Below are positions 1-11,790 of a stretch of 64,000 bases of DNA, piece after piece (the first letter of the stretch is position 1; each line of letters opens with the position of its first letter). The stretch lies in the NCBI GenBank assembly GCA_947311845.1, contig CAMZMU010000107.1, positions 42,345,983 to 42,409,982 of the forward strand. Reading direction: 5' to 3'. The DNA is from Poa pratensis (taxonomy: Eukaryota > Streptophyta > Magnoliopsida > Poales > Poaceae). The notes beneath the pieces were generated by a model. That model did no database searches. It worked only from the letters and a program-made list of their open reading frames with translations, and had not been told where the DNA came from. Both the position numbers and the translations under genes were made by a program.

Positions 1-620
1 CAAAAACTTCCGAAATGAGCTGCTCCAGGAGGACAAGAAGGAAACGGAGAACTCCCATCTGTTTCTCCCAAAAGCTGCATTTATTTATTTATTTATTTAT
101 TTTGGCCACCAGATGGCCTCTCCATTGTGTAATTCATTTGTGGTGATGCTTACAGCTTACATTGTAGTGTCAGGTTTCTACATAACGTAATGGAATCAAC
201 TAAATTTGCATATGTAAATTTGTTAATGTGAAACTCCGCCATGTTTAGAAAGAAGCAGCTATCGGCTTCATACTTCATATGAACAAACTATACTAATCCT
301 TTTACAGCTCCAATTTCCAACCCATACTAAGTTTGCCTTACCCTTGGTCTGTGCGCGGCCTTCCAATCTTTTATTAGCACTCCACGTACAGAAACATGAC
401 AACGAAAATGAAACCAAATACATGCTACATCCCGTGCTCAACAGAGAATAAACATCAGCTTAAAGGACATCTAGCTAAAGGCATTTCAGATAATGGGTTA
501 AGAAAAAGTGAAAGTTATTCTGAATTCATGGAGGTCCATCTAGCTGCTCTTGGCCAACCAGAATGAGCCATTGACTCCGCAAACTAGAATGCATCATTCT
601 AGGTAACGAGGTCTTTTATT
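1..620. other. non-coding DNA, no gene recognised
   Basis: AT-rich sequence with a short (ttta)n run near 80-100. I see no continuing exon of the neighbouring subtilase-type gene on the minus strand. It could be 3' flanking DNA of the gene at 621-1088. Confidence 0.5.
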
Positions 621-1088
621 CTAGGCTCGCGATGTCAACCGTCCGTAGGTGTTGGTCATCTGCCCTGCCGGTAGCGGAAACCGCCGGCGATGTCGACCGG
701 TCCCCTGCGTGTATCTGAAGCGGTTGGGGATGGCCGTGACGACGCCCGGCTTAACGAGGACGCGCTTCACCTCCTCATCCGTAAGGAGGGCGGAGAAGCC
801 GTTGACGACGCAGGTGTACGAGTGGCGCAGCCGTGGCTGGCCATCTCCGGTCATCTTTGTGGGCAGAAAGGACTCATGCCACGACCGGTGGGCGGCGTCG
901 TCCATGTCGTCACGGCCAGCCGGAATCTCGAGGAGCACAATATATGTTCTGTACCCTCCCGGTGAAACGGGTTCCAGATAGGGACGGGATTTCCTAAAGC
1001 CCAGGCGCGTGGCAGCGGTGGACATCTCGACGGTGGAGAAGGTGGTCATCGCTAGCAGAAGGGCTAAGGCAAAGTGGACGACAGCCAT
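621..1088 (-). CDS. secreted inhibitor I9 (subtilase propeptide-like) protein
   Basis: A 155-residue protein with a hydrophobic N-terminal signal peptide (about residues 1-25). It is followed by a subtilase propeptide / peptidase inhibitor I9 fold running from the strand TYIVLLE to the motif SYTCVVNGFSALLTDEEV and on to GVVTAIPNRF. In plant subtilases this domain is a chaperone and autoinhibitor of about 80 residues, followed by a catalytic domain of more than 500. Here a short Arg-rich tail and a stop follow, and no Asp/His/Ser catalytic block is present. The start is the first ATG before the signal peptide. It may be a stand-alone propeptide-like protease inhibitor, as known in Arabidopsis and fungi, or a truncated subtilase. 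I prefer an intact short gene because signal and I9 domain are both complete, but expression is unknown. Confidence 0.65.
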   Translation of the reverse strand: MAVVHFALALLLAMTTFSTVEMSTAATRLGFRKSRPYLEPVSPGGYRTYIVLLEIPAGRDDMDDAAHRSWHESFLPTKMTGDGQPRLRHSYTCVVNGFSALLTDEEVKRVLVKPGVVTAIPNRFRYTQGTGRHRRRFPLPAGQMTNTYGRLTSRA

Positions 1089-1235
1089 GGCGGTCGGCCG
1101 GACGGCAGATTGAGAAATGGGAAGGAGAGATTTGGATCGGAGGTGGCGCAGAGATGGGAGGAGATGGAGCGAGCGGTTTGGGGCAAGTCTGGATTTTGGT
1201 TCGTTCTAAACAAGGAGCTACGGGAAGTGTGGTTC

Positions 1236-1378
1236 CTTTCATGCGCGCGTCGGCCATGGCTAGTTCGTTTCGTACTGTTTGCACTGTGTTACACAAAATT
1301 TTGTGCTGCTGTTGTTGGCCGGAAATAATAATCAGATCTCTTAACGAGCCTAATATTCAGAAACAATATCGTCATCAT
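1236..1378. repeat. repeat A, uninterrupted (empty) copy of the LTR target site
   Basis: This segment recurs at 1856-1978 and 17882-18004. Here it reads straight through cctaat-attcag. In the other copies an LTR begins exactly after cctaat. It therefore acts as a paralogous empty site that defines the insertion point of the outer LTR element. Confidence 0.7.
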
Positions 1379-1978
1379 GCTAAGTTATCAATCTCTGAAA
1401 CGCATCTGTCTCGTCCTCTCTCTCTACAACGGCGGTGACCAACATTTTGCCCCTACTTCCGCCGTCGAGATCGCTGGTCCCTGCCTCCTCCGTCCGTCGT
1501 TACGGCTACGCTAGGGGGTGGGGACCTCGGCACATTGACCTTGGCGAGTAGTTAGGGTTGGGCCCGATTTTTACAGGCACTGGCGGAGCCATGAATTGAA
1601 CTGACCCGAGTCGAACAATGGTCTAATAAAATTTAGACAGAAAACCAAGTGTATTGAACACAAGAAAAGTCCAAACAGATTCAATTCAATATTTCATCAA
1701 GCACAAGTACAATGTTTCGTGCGCCATCCTTCTCCACACTATACTCTATCCAATCTTATTTGGTGTACAAGCAATCTGGTATCCCCTTTAGCTGAATCAA
1801 TGAACCTTTGTGCGGATAGGTGAGAAGTTTTCCGTCTAAAAGATAGGTGAGAAGTGGCTCCTTTCATGCGCGCGTCGGCCATGGCTCGTTCGTTTCGTAC
1901 TGTTTGCACTGTGTTACACAAAATTTTGTGCTGCTGTTGTGGCCGGAAATGATAATCAAGTCTCTTAACGAGCCTAAT
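1379..1978. repeat. 600-bp flank repeat (B+A), left copy
   Basis: Matches 17405-18004 over 600 bp with about ten substitutions by my count. It ends in CTAAT (1974-1978), the target duplication of the outer LTR. A more diverged relative of its first part lies at 19825-20178. Confidence 0.85.
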
Positions 1979-2895
1979 TGTTGAAAGGTTATCCCGATCT
2001 TCACGGATTTGGGTGGATTTCACGAAGAACACGAAGAACAAGAGGAATAACTCGAAGAACACCAAACACAAGAGGGGCAAAGGAGGGTAAATAGCAAGAC
2101 CTCAAGATACAATCAACCGGTAACACGCCCCAAGGGTAGCCCCCGATTCTCAAGCACCAAGCAACCTTACTCTTAGGATTGTTTCTCTCAACGGTCAATC
2201 CAACCGTTCCAATAGCGCCACCGAAAGGTGAGGGATTGGCGAGTAATCGCAACTACAAGGAAGAGGTCTTGAATCCACAAGAGGGATCTTATCCACAAGC
2301 GGAGGCCTTGAATCCACAAGGGGATCTTCTCCACAAGGGGAGGCAACACCAAGAGGTGGTAAGGAGCCTAGCTCAACTCTATCTCATCTCCAACCTCCCT
2401 CACTAGTGGGAGGTGAAGTCCTATTTATATTCTAGACCAAAAGGGCAAAAGGGGAAAGGGTTACATGGCTCAAAAGCCCTTTCAGCACACAGGCTCACGC
2501 AGGTCTGGTAGTGCCGGCCTTTACTGGCCGGTAGTACCGGCCGCGGTCGGGTCGGTAGTACCGGAACACTTCCGGTAGTGCCGCTTAAGAACAGAAGCGT
2601 TTTGAGGTTCGGCGGGTGTTGGCCGGTAGTACCGGAGATGGGTCCGGTAGTACCGGCGGTGCAGCTGAAGCTCTTGTTCCTTCTCCTCTTCCAAGCCACC
2701 GTCTTGTCGGGCTCCATTACTCTAGCTTCTTGGCCATCTTTCTGTGGTCTTGTACCCATGATAACACACCTAGCAATGAAATGGGGATAATGGTCAAGTA
2801 GTATAACGCTCAAAGGTGACATATAGTGAATCGTATAGTGGAAGGAGTTCACCTTTGAGGTCCATGACGAGCTTAGGGTGGTTTGCACTACATCA
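1979..2895 (-). repeat. LTR of the outer element, left (3') copy
   Basis: Starts TGTTGAAAGG and ends CTACATCA, bounded on the left by CTAAT. Immediately to its right is a minus-strand polypurine tract (2896-2907, the complement of tctcccccctt), which makes this the 3' LTR of a minus-strand element. It matches 18005-19795 apart from the nested element there. Its right part holds several copies of the near-palindrome CCGGTAGTACCGG between 2508 and 2665. Confidence 0.85.
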
Positions 2896-5800
2896 TCTCC
2901 CCCCTTTAAAAAGAGTCGTCCTTGACTCTTGCACTTCATTACCAAGCAAAGGAGGTAGATGTGTTGTCGAAGACTTGGGATTCACCATGCCTACAAACAC
3001 CAAAGACCAAGCGAACCATGTGTGTGCAAGAAAGAGGAGCATATCAACAATGACATGTCCATTCTTTTTCATAGCACCATTAGCACAACACAAGAATATG
3101 AAATGGTAGTGCAAGTGCAAGGTCAATGTGCAATCAATCCAATGGAACATCTTCAAAATGTGGTAACACAAAAACTCCATGAAAATATGAGAATGCCATC
3201 TAGGTATCTCATCTTGAAACATATGATCGTTATCACACACAAGACATTGGAAGGGACAATTTGTCATCAACCTTGATGCAACAAGAGGAGAATTTGGCAA
3301 AAACATACAATATAGAATGTCCAAAAGATCATCATGGTGGCAAACAAAGCACATGAAAGAGCAAGTTTTCAACATAATTATTGCCACACCCAATTGGTAG
3401 AAACCAAAACACTCATGACAAGACATGCGTAAAATATCATTATGGTTGCAAATAAGCCATCTCAAAGAACAAATGTTCATCATTTTTGTTGCAACACATA
3501 AATCATTGAAGTGAAAGATCAAGTAAACATGCTTGTCAAAGGGAAAACCAAAAGCATCATCATGATTGCAAACAAACCATAAACAAGAGAAAATTTTCAA
3601 CTTGTTTGATGCAAAACATGAGAAAGATTTGAGAGTTGGATTCAGGGTCTGTTTGGTTCAGCTGTGGATTCTACAAAAGCAGCTGTGAACTGTGAGCTGT
3701 GAAAAATCAGCTGTGAGCTGAGAACTGTGGCAAAACAGAAAGTTGTTTGGCTGAAATAACTATAACTGTAGATTTTGTGTGAATTCTCTGTAATACCCCT
3801 GAATCCCTGTGAGCACCGCTGTTCAGAATTTCTTGCCAGAGTTCGCCGGAGTTGGCCGGAACCTCGCCGGAGCCACACAGGACCTCATCCGTCCTCGCCA
3901 GAACATCGCCGGAGTTGCCGGAACCTCACCGGAGACCATCAAAACCATCCGAAACCTTTCGGCACCTCATTGTAGCTGCTCGGACCTCGCCGGAACACTG
4001 CCACACTCAGAAGAAGCCCCTACTATGTTGTCCCAACCTTGATCATGTTTTCCGGCAGAGCAACGCTGCACGAGCCAACTCATCTTTTCATGGCGAATTG
4101 ATTTACCATCGAAGCTACAGGCAATCCACGTGATAGCTGGAGTGCTGGACAGCCATGAACGACTGATTGAACGAAGAGCCTCATGCACGGAAAATTGATT
4201 AGCCATTCTTTTTTGCGGGTAAAAATTGATTAGCCATTGGGAACCACGCCTGCGGGACAACGGGAGTTACTGGACGGAAAGGACGCCCCTAGTCCCAGCC
4301 AACGCCGTGTTTCGTCCTTGTCCTGTTTGGTCCCGGTTTGGTCCATGGAGTACTTGGGCGGGAGCGAATAGACGGACGGGAGCAGACGCTTGGGGGCTGG
4401 GAATGGATGGAGATGGCCGGAACGGGATGCTAGGCAGCAGGAGAAGCGGCGCCCCGCCGGAGTGAGGCGGCCATACGGCCGGCGCCGCCGTACTGGAGCC
4501 CTAGGTCTCACGTTCGTTCCAGTCGGAAGGACGAACGACGAACGGGGTGTATTCGGAAAGAGGTAAAAACGAATCGGTATTTCACTTACGAATGGCAGTG
4601 GTGGGTAATTTTCACACACTTTTTATTTTCACCGCAGCAAAAGCAAGGGTGGAGCTGCTGTGAAAAATACACTAGGAGAATCAGCCAGCTTTTGGAAATC
4701 TGCTGCAGACAAAAACCCGTTTGGTTAGCTTTTAACTTTTATACAGCAGAAGCAGGTTGAAAAAGCAGAACCAAACACACCCTCAATCCACTACTCACAT
4801 ATATGCTCTCAAGAGCTCTTTTTGTCAACTCATGCTCAATTGAGGTTGACATTATCATGTCTTTACCGACACACACAAGACAACATATGAAGAAGTTATG
4901 TGCACGGCATATGAACACATCATCCATCATGAAGTGTCTCTTCATTTGCAAATTACCAAACACATCAAAATCAATTGGAAAATATGATGTATGTGAGTGG
5001 TCACTATGCAAAGTGAAGGATGGAACAAGGTCCATAGGAGAAAACGAAACATCTCCAAAATGTGAGAAAGCTATGGGGGCAATCTCATTATCAAGCATTT
5101 GATCATTATTGCAAGCAACACAGGTGAAAGAGAAATTGTTGAACATGTTGCATGCTACAATGGGAGAAAGATGAAAACATTCATAACAAGGCATGCTCAT
5201 GGAAAAATCATCACAAACAGGGAATTCCACATGGTGAACTTTGGTTTGAAACAAAGTATCACAAGGGGATAAGAATAACTCATAAGTGACATCCAAAGAA
5301 TCATCCATAGGATGCAAGCAATCATCGTTCATCATGTCCACTAGTGGGATCATGGTCACATCAACACTCATACCTTGGTAGTCCCACTTATGTGAAGTAG
5401 GTGTTGAAGTGGTAGGGGCTTCCATGTAGCCGACTTGTCCATCTTGATGTAGACATGGGGTGGAATCATCATCCTCCATGTACATCTTCTCCATTTGAGG
5501 CACCATCAAGTCGGGGAGTGGCGTCTCAACATCCATAGAACCTAGCACATAATGAGAGAACACACTAGAGAAAATTGGTAAGTTGTTAGAAATCGAAATG
5601 GCCTCATAAGACCTATCAACTACCTCTCTCAACTCAAGTGGTGTATCACTCATTCTCTCAAATTGGAAGCACTCAAACTCACATATCGTGGAGGCACTCA
5701 ACTCACTCTCACTCTCACTCAAGTGGGCTAAGTGGCTCTCATGCTCACATAGGTTTGGTACCATCTCATAACGCAAAGACAAGAGGGTAGGCTCAATGCT

Positions 5801-5925
5801 CTCAACTCCAAACGCCTCCAAGGTTGAAGGGAAACTCCCATGCTCAACCTCCTCAACTAACTCGCCTCCAAAGGTCAATGCCATGGTGTAGGCATCATCA
5901 CTTGACTCCATTGTCGAAGGAAAAA
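2893..5925 (-). pseudogene. second ORF of the outer element, Cys/His repeat protein, split by an insertion
   Basis: Read on the minus strand it runs from about 5925 to 4783 and continues at 3644 to 2893. Removing 3645-4782 plus one TCA restores an open frame through the junction SSGL-NPTLKSF, which shows one original ORF of over 600 codons. The N-terminal half is acidic. The C-terminal half holds about five degenerate repeats of some 36 residues around motifs such as CFVCHHDD, WFVCNHDD and CVACNND, often preceded by ECF. No known enzyme domain is visible. The function is unknown. A metal-binding structural or nucleic-acid-binding role is only a guess from the Cys/His spacing. It is separated from the gag by a frameshift near 5925. 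Confidence 0.6.
3645..4782. mobile_element. PIF/Harbinger-like non-autonomous element, 1,138 bp
   Basis: The ends are GGGTCTGTTTGGTTC and the inverse of GGGTGTGTTTGGTTC, flanked by the 3-bp duplication TCA (642-644 of the third kilobase and 4783-4785). Precise removal restores the reading frame of the host ORF. The interior has GC-rich cgccgga-type repeats and no transposase. A 3-bp TCA duplication is a variant of the usual TWA, so superfamily assignment is moderate. Confidence 0.7.
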
Positions 5926-6652
5926 ATCCCATGCTCGACATCTTCACTTGGTGTATCAACCAAAGTAATAGCGTCATCCACGCTCGCCTCCTTGGTCGAA
6001 GGGAAAATCCCATGCTCGACCGTCTTCTCGCCCTCTTGGTCTCCATTTGGGCACTCCCACATCATGTGACCATGGACATTGCATAAGGGGCACAAGATAT
6101 TGGGACATTCTCGTTGATCATGGTCTTGTCCTTGGCAATTGTCGCATATGAGGTCTTCATCTTGCCATATGGGGACCAATGTGGTGGTAACACTTGGTGT
6201 AGAGGCCATATCAAGAGAAGTGCTTGAGATTGGCGCCAATGGTGTTGCGTCCTCATGTTGTGACCATGTTTCTTCCGGCGTCGGCGTAGGCTTTGCTCGA
6301 AGAATTTGTTGAAGCCGTCCATGATCTCATCAAACATGGATCTTGAAACTCTTGTTGGTGCCAATGTTGTGGTGGAACTTGAAGTAGACACCATATGAGG
6401 AGCACTTGCTTGATGGCGTGCCTTGCGTCTTGACTTCTCCTCATGTCGACGTTGACGCTCTCGAGGAGAGAATTGACGTCGAAAGTCATGTGGATGCTTC
6501 TCCTCGTGGCGATGTCGATGTTCTTGATCTCTTGGTGACCTTGGCTTAGAGCTTTCACTCGAGCTTGAAGATATGTTTCGACGCTTGGCGAGTGTGTCAA
6601 TGTCGTCTTGAAGCTTGGTCATGTCATGGTTCACCGTAGCTTCTTTCTTGTG
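5898..6652 (-). pseudogene. outer element gag, C-terminal part with two CCHC zinc knuckles
   Basis: Contains an Arg/Ser-rich segment (about 6340-6560) and then two adjacent zinc knuckles, CDNCQGQDHDQREC and CPLCNVHGHMMWEC, both CX2CX4HX4C, near 6050-6160. These are nucleocapsid signatures that bind element RNA. Frame changes occur near 6240 and 5925. The N-terminal part of the same ORF lies beyond the nested 9-kb element, at 15678-16473. Confidence 0.75.
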
Positions 6653-6657
6653 GCGCC

Positions 6658-8012
6658 TGATGCCCACAAGTGTAGGGGATCGCTGAAATCTTCGTTGGGA
6701 AGTATTACCCAAATTTATAGTTCGACACGATGGGAACACAAGAATATCAATAAGACTTTGGCAATTGAGGCGTCACTCTCAACCACACCTGTATATCAAT
6801 GAACTTGCAGCAGCAGTAGTTATGGCAGTAGTATGATTCAAGTAACAGTAGAACAGCAGCAGTAAACAAGTGTTTCCCAGTTTTCACCGGAAAAGTGAAA
6901 TGTGCAACTCAGAGATTAAAACGTAGGCATGAGGTGACAGCGGGGTGTTGCATGAATAAGATTGATCATATAATAATATATAGCTAGCCATGGGACGTAT
7001 CTCTAACTCCGATATATGTAGGTATGTGTTCCATAATTAGTTGTGCGTACTAACCAAGAGAATTTGCACAACATCTATTGTCCTACCTGCCCATTTCACC
7101 GGGGCCAACTTGGAACTACAGGTAATTAAGGTCTACCCTTTCGAATAGACCGGAACAATGCATTAACACTTCATGAACACATAGAATCCTCAAACTAAAA
7201 CATCTCCCCCTTGTTTTCCCTATATGTCACTTTTAGGGTTCGCAGGTTCAACATAATAGCAGGTGATACACTTTGCAGATAAATACCAAACTCAAATATA
7301 TGATGAGGCAATATAAGTTCAGTACTGAAATCATGCCACTCGGGCCCTAGTAGCAAGCATTAAACATAGCATAAGTGCATCAACACAATACAAAAGTATC
7401 CTCAAGATAAACCCCTAAAATCTCGAACAACGGGTAGCATTACATGATCAATCTCATCCAATCCCCATCCACCTCATGCCTACAGCGGACTACTCACACA
7501 TGGTGATGGTGAAGGAGCTCATGGTCGATGGAGATGAAGGCGGTGAAGATGGCGGTGAAGACGGCCTCCGGATCCCTCCACCGGAGGAGAAATCCTGGAT
7601 CAATCTGTCCCCGAAACGAAGATCGTGGTGGCGGCGGCGGTGTGTTTCGCGAAAGCTCCCCCCTTCTAGGTCAAGCTTTTTCTATATATGAGGGGGTACG
7701 TCGAAGACCGAAGGCGAGGCGGTGCCCGAGGCCCATTTGGGTGGGCCCACGCGGCCAGGTACAGGGGCCGCGTGGGGCACCCTCTTTTGGCCCTCCGGCA
7801 CTCCCTCGTGTCCATCCTTTGCACGTTGTCCTCCTTTTCCATAGAAAATGACGTGGTATTTTTCCCCGATTTTATTTCCTGCAAAAATAGCCAGAAAAGA
7901 GACTTTGCTAAAAACAGCGTCAGATTCAGCAGTTTTATTCAAATATGGGAAGATTCCGGAGCAAATTATGAAGCAAAGTGCTTGGAAAAGTAGATGCATT
8001 TTGGATGCATCA
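6658..8012 (-). repeat. Athila-like element, 3' LTR
   Basis: 1,355 bp. Contains a strong hairpin at 7746-7776 with an 11-bp stem (cccacgcggcc / ggccgcgtggg) and a 9-nt loop. Confidence 0.85.
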
Positions 8013-8026
8013 ACTCCCCCAAGCTT
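8013..8026 (-). other. polypurine tract of the Athila-like element
   Basis: On the minus strand this reads aagcttgggggagt directly before the 3' LTR, the expected plus-strand priming site. Confidence 0.75.
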
Positions 8027-9689
8027 AGCTCGTTGTTTGTCCTCGAACAACTCAAACGTAGTGCAGAAGCGATGAAAAGACTTTGACAAGAACTTTGCAT
8101 TGCATATGTAACACCGTTAATACCAACAAGCATTCAAAACATAACTTCAATAACAAATAACAAGATGCTAGCAAAGGTATATCTAATCAATGTTAAAGCA
8201 TTTATATTTGCTGCAAGAGAAATAACATGTAATGTCAATACTTGGATGAGTTTGCTCAACTGTAGAAATAAACAAAGGTTTTTGCATCGCTATTGATTGA
8301 ATCATGTCAAGATTTTTGAGATCTTTTGATTCTTTCTTTTGTTGACTAGTGAAATCATTGTGCTTACAACCTTGCTCTCATTTTTAACAAACCATTTGTG
8401 TTCCCTATTATGACTCATATGCTTGACCAACTCATGGTTGAAAACCTCATGCCCCGTGAATACGAGTACCTACACCATGGCTACTCAACTCGGGCCACTA
8501 AGCAAGTTCGAATTTTTCAGTCATTGCAAGTAATAAAAGCGTCATCAAGAGCGTCAACTGGGGTACCTCTTGTCCCAGGACCTGGACAAGCCCATGTCCC
8601 AACAACAAGACAAACAGACAATGAACAATCTCAGCACTCTTTTATTTACTATTTGTGTAGCTTTTTATTATGATGTGCGTCATAGAATGTTCACTATGGT
8701 GCGCTGCAAATTTCCACCATGAATGATGCATGGCTTAGGTTGGCGGCCCAGGCGTCTCTCTAGCCAATTATTCTCACTCATCAAACTTACTAAGTTTCCT
8801 CCTTTATTTCGCAATGATAGCATCCATAGACCAAAGCACATGATATCAACTAAATATAATTTAGTGCAATGTTGAAAGCTTTCCATGTGTCAGCACATTT
8901 CAGCTAGTTCCCAACCACTAAGCCTGTCAAGCATATGACTTCATGTTTAACATTTGAAAAACTCTTTTACTCTTTGGTTGGCAAGTTTAGCAAGCACAAT
9001 GGGATGCGTAGACCTTTGTTTAGAGCCACAATTATTCAACACACAGCCAAGTATTGTCACTAAATAATATCTCACTTGCATCATCATATAACATACTAGA
9101 ACATGGAGAAGATAAACATTTGCTACCACTTCCCTAGATGTTAAAGAAACCATGATGTGCTCACTTGCTGTTATTAAAAAGTCTACATAAGCACGGCAAA
9201 GGTGTCATACCTTTCATCCACTTCATGCACATCAACTTATCATCGTTGTTCTCCTCTCCCAACTTGAACTGCGCAATAAAAACTCAAATCTGCCATAAAA
9301 TGTCACTGCATACAGTACTGTTTTTACCCTACCTAAACACCTCAGAAAAATCTCATAAATTACAGGTGTGTGGGTTATGATATGTTGCAGCAGTGGTTAA
9401 AATTTTAGCTCAATCGGAGTTACAGGGAATAAATGAAAAATGAAACAGTGAGCAGATTTCAGCAATTTCAGCACTTCTGTTTTTGCGTTTGTTTCAAGAA
9501 AACGAAAATATTTTTGTTCTTTTTGGTTTTTAGATGCATAAGATAAATGACCAGAAGAAATAACCAAAAGAAACAAATGAAATCTTTTTGTGTTTTGTGA
9601 TTTTCAGAATAAGAAACTAAACATAACAATGCAACAGTGATATAAAACAACGAATGGAGAGGAAGAGAAGCACTCCCCCAAGCTTGCGA
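8027..9689 (-). other. 3' untranslated part of the Athila-like element
   Basis: AT-rich, with no ORF that I can support. It lies between the ORF-1-like gene and the polypurine tract. Confidence 0.6.
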
Positions 9690-10946
9690 TCAAGCTAGTA
9701 TCCTGGATAGTGGCCGTATCCACCACTTCCACTTCCAGGGTAGTAACCATATGGGTATCCTTGCATGCCTGGGTATGTGGCATCTCTTGAGGTTGGTAGC
9801 CTTGTACCTCTGGAGCTTGTGGCTCCTCTTGTGGCGGCCCTCCTCTACCTTCCACTTTCCGGTACTCCTGTCAAAAAGGTCAGTACAGGGGAGCCTAATG
9901 GGCACTCGCTGCCCATTAGTGCTCAAATATGTATACAAATAATCCTCCCCATACTTCACACTTATCTCCATGCGAGTAGTCAAAGTAAAATCAAGTAAAT
10001 TGGACCTCCCACACGAGTACCCATGTTATCATCATATCCTCTCTCATTTTTAATGTACTTATACACTAAAGTAGCAATAGCACCAGCATAAATAGGGGTT
10101 TCATCGGTGATATTCCTACTCACAGCAGTGTGCAATGATCTAGCAAGAATGACTCCCAAGTTGTACCCACACGGTGTGTTTTCTTTTGCACATTTTAGTA
10201 GATAAACAATCGGTCCAGTGCAAGCAGAATTGTTGTCCCTAGCAAGAAATCCTCTTGCGAGAAACAACGCAAAGTACCTCAAACTTGGGTGCTGTATATG
10301 AGTAAATTTTCCCCTATTCAACCTATCATGAGAGCTAACAGTGATAGAGTGCCAAAATGCAACAAGCTCAGGTTTAGAATCAGCACCGGTTTCATCCAAC
10401 TCCCCGTGGTTGCCACACCAATGGCATTGCAAAATTCCTCTAGAGACATAATGAGACGCTCCCCTCTCATAGTAAATTTGCAAACAAAGGTAGGAGGGGG
10501 TGCCTTACTTTTCTTACTATGTCTGTGGAGCTCAGGACCCTCAAATCTGAATGTAGAGAGGAATTCTCGCGAGAGTTCCTCGTATGTATCTTGTGGGTTT
10601 TGAGTAAACCGAAGTAGCCAGTTGCAGCAGCGAAGATGTTGAAGTCCTCTTGAATCCCCCACTGTTCAAGAACATGGGGATCTTGCCATCTTGTTGCGTG
10701 TATCTTCAACTTCTCTCCCACAAAGTATGCGGAATCCTCCCAAAGATGTTGGTCATCAAGGTTGAGGGAGACTTTGCATGCCTTCTTCTTGGTCTTGAGC
10801 TCATCCCTATCAATGCCTTGCCCTTGTTGAACATGGTACCTTGCTGCCCATAAACAATATTCATCAAAAATCAAGATGCAACACTCTAAAACAACATTGA
10901 GCCATCCATAACTAGTCTCCACATCAATATCATGCATCAATATCAA
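9690..10946 (-). pseudogene. Athila ORF-1-like protein, frameshifted
   Basis: Three overlapping minus-strand frames together give one protein of about 400 residues. Recognisable stretches include FRFEGPEL, RGERLIMSLEEFCNAIGV, HPSLRYFALFLARGFLARD and CGYNLGVILARSLH. These resemble the protein encoded downstream of pol in Athila-lineage Gypsy elements (Arabidopsis retrotransposon ORF-1 family). Its biochemical role is unsettled. The frame changes near 10480 and 10650 look like small indels rather than designed frameshifts. Assignment is from memory of the family and is moderate. Confidence 0.55.
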
Positions 10947-11790
10947 CTAGAAAACTTAAATCTATGGATTTCCCAAGCATAATAGGTGACACCAAGTGCA
11001 GCAAAATACTTCATACATGATGCATAAGAACAAAAAATAATTGGATGGGTGGAGGAGTCACATACCAATGAGCAATCCCACCAAACAGATTTGAAAAATC
11101 TGCCCTAAACTTGGAGATCCAAGGATAGCAGGAAAGGAGCACGGGAAAATTTGGGAAAAATACCTGGAGCTGTTTTTCTGTCGAGGGGAAGGAGATGAGC
11201 ACAGACCCCTCACCTAACTCCCCTGTGGGCCAAAGTAGTGGGTCCCACGCGGCCAGGTACAGTGGCCGCGTGGGACACCCTATTCTGGGCCCTGGTGGCC
11301 CTCTGGTGTCCCCCTTTTGGCTGTTAGTTCCTCTGGTATAATAACTTACCTCCTAATTTTTCTGGAATTTTTCGAGAAAATTTTCTGAACAGAATTTTTC
11401 AAACTACAGTTTCTGGAATTTCTGAACTTTGAAATAATTATGTCTAGGTAATATACTCTAAAAATTCTAAATAAATAGAATTAAAATGCAATGTAAATTT
11501 GTGGGAATCAAGTTTGTATCATTTTCACATTAGTAATGAGGTTGATCAAGTCTCATTAATAATATGTAAAAGATATAACAAATGATTCTTTATTCATAAA
11601 TAAAGAAAGATTTCAAGACACCTCATATTTGATTGGAATAGTTCCAACCATCATGATAGCATATTTTGGTTCAGGAGGTGGTAATGGAATTTCAAAGCTT
11701 CCAACGATAAGAGTATTTCTTTTAATGGAATTCACACTTTGGCTTACCATTGTAACAGCTTTCTTCTTGGGGAAATAAATAGTATGCTCA
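10947..11790 (-). other. spacer replacing pol in the Athila-like element
   Basis: No reverse transcriptase, RNase H or integrase motif lies here, where pol would follow the protease. At 11244-11274 there is a third copy of the LTR hairpin (same 11-bp stem) within about 80 bp that resembles the LTR. Confidence 0.55.

Noticed and set aside
4739..6046. 435-codon ORF as a host gene
   Set aside because: It continues across a nested element into more of the same ORF and follows a zinc-knuckle gag inside an LTR element, so it is transposon coding sequence.
7476..7691. Plus-strand ORF of 71 codons (and its longer 182-codon counterpart at 15136-15684)
   Set aside because: Both lie within the two LTRs of the Athila-like element, antisense to it. 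They differ through indels and show no domain; repeat copies explain the apparent conservation.
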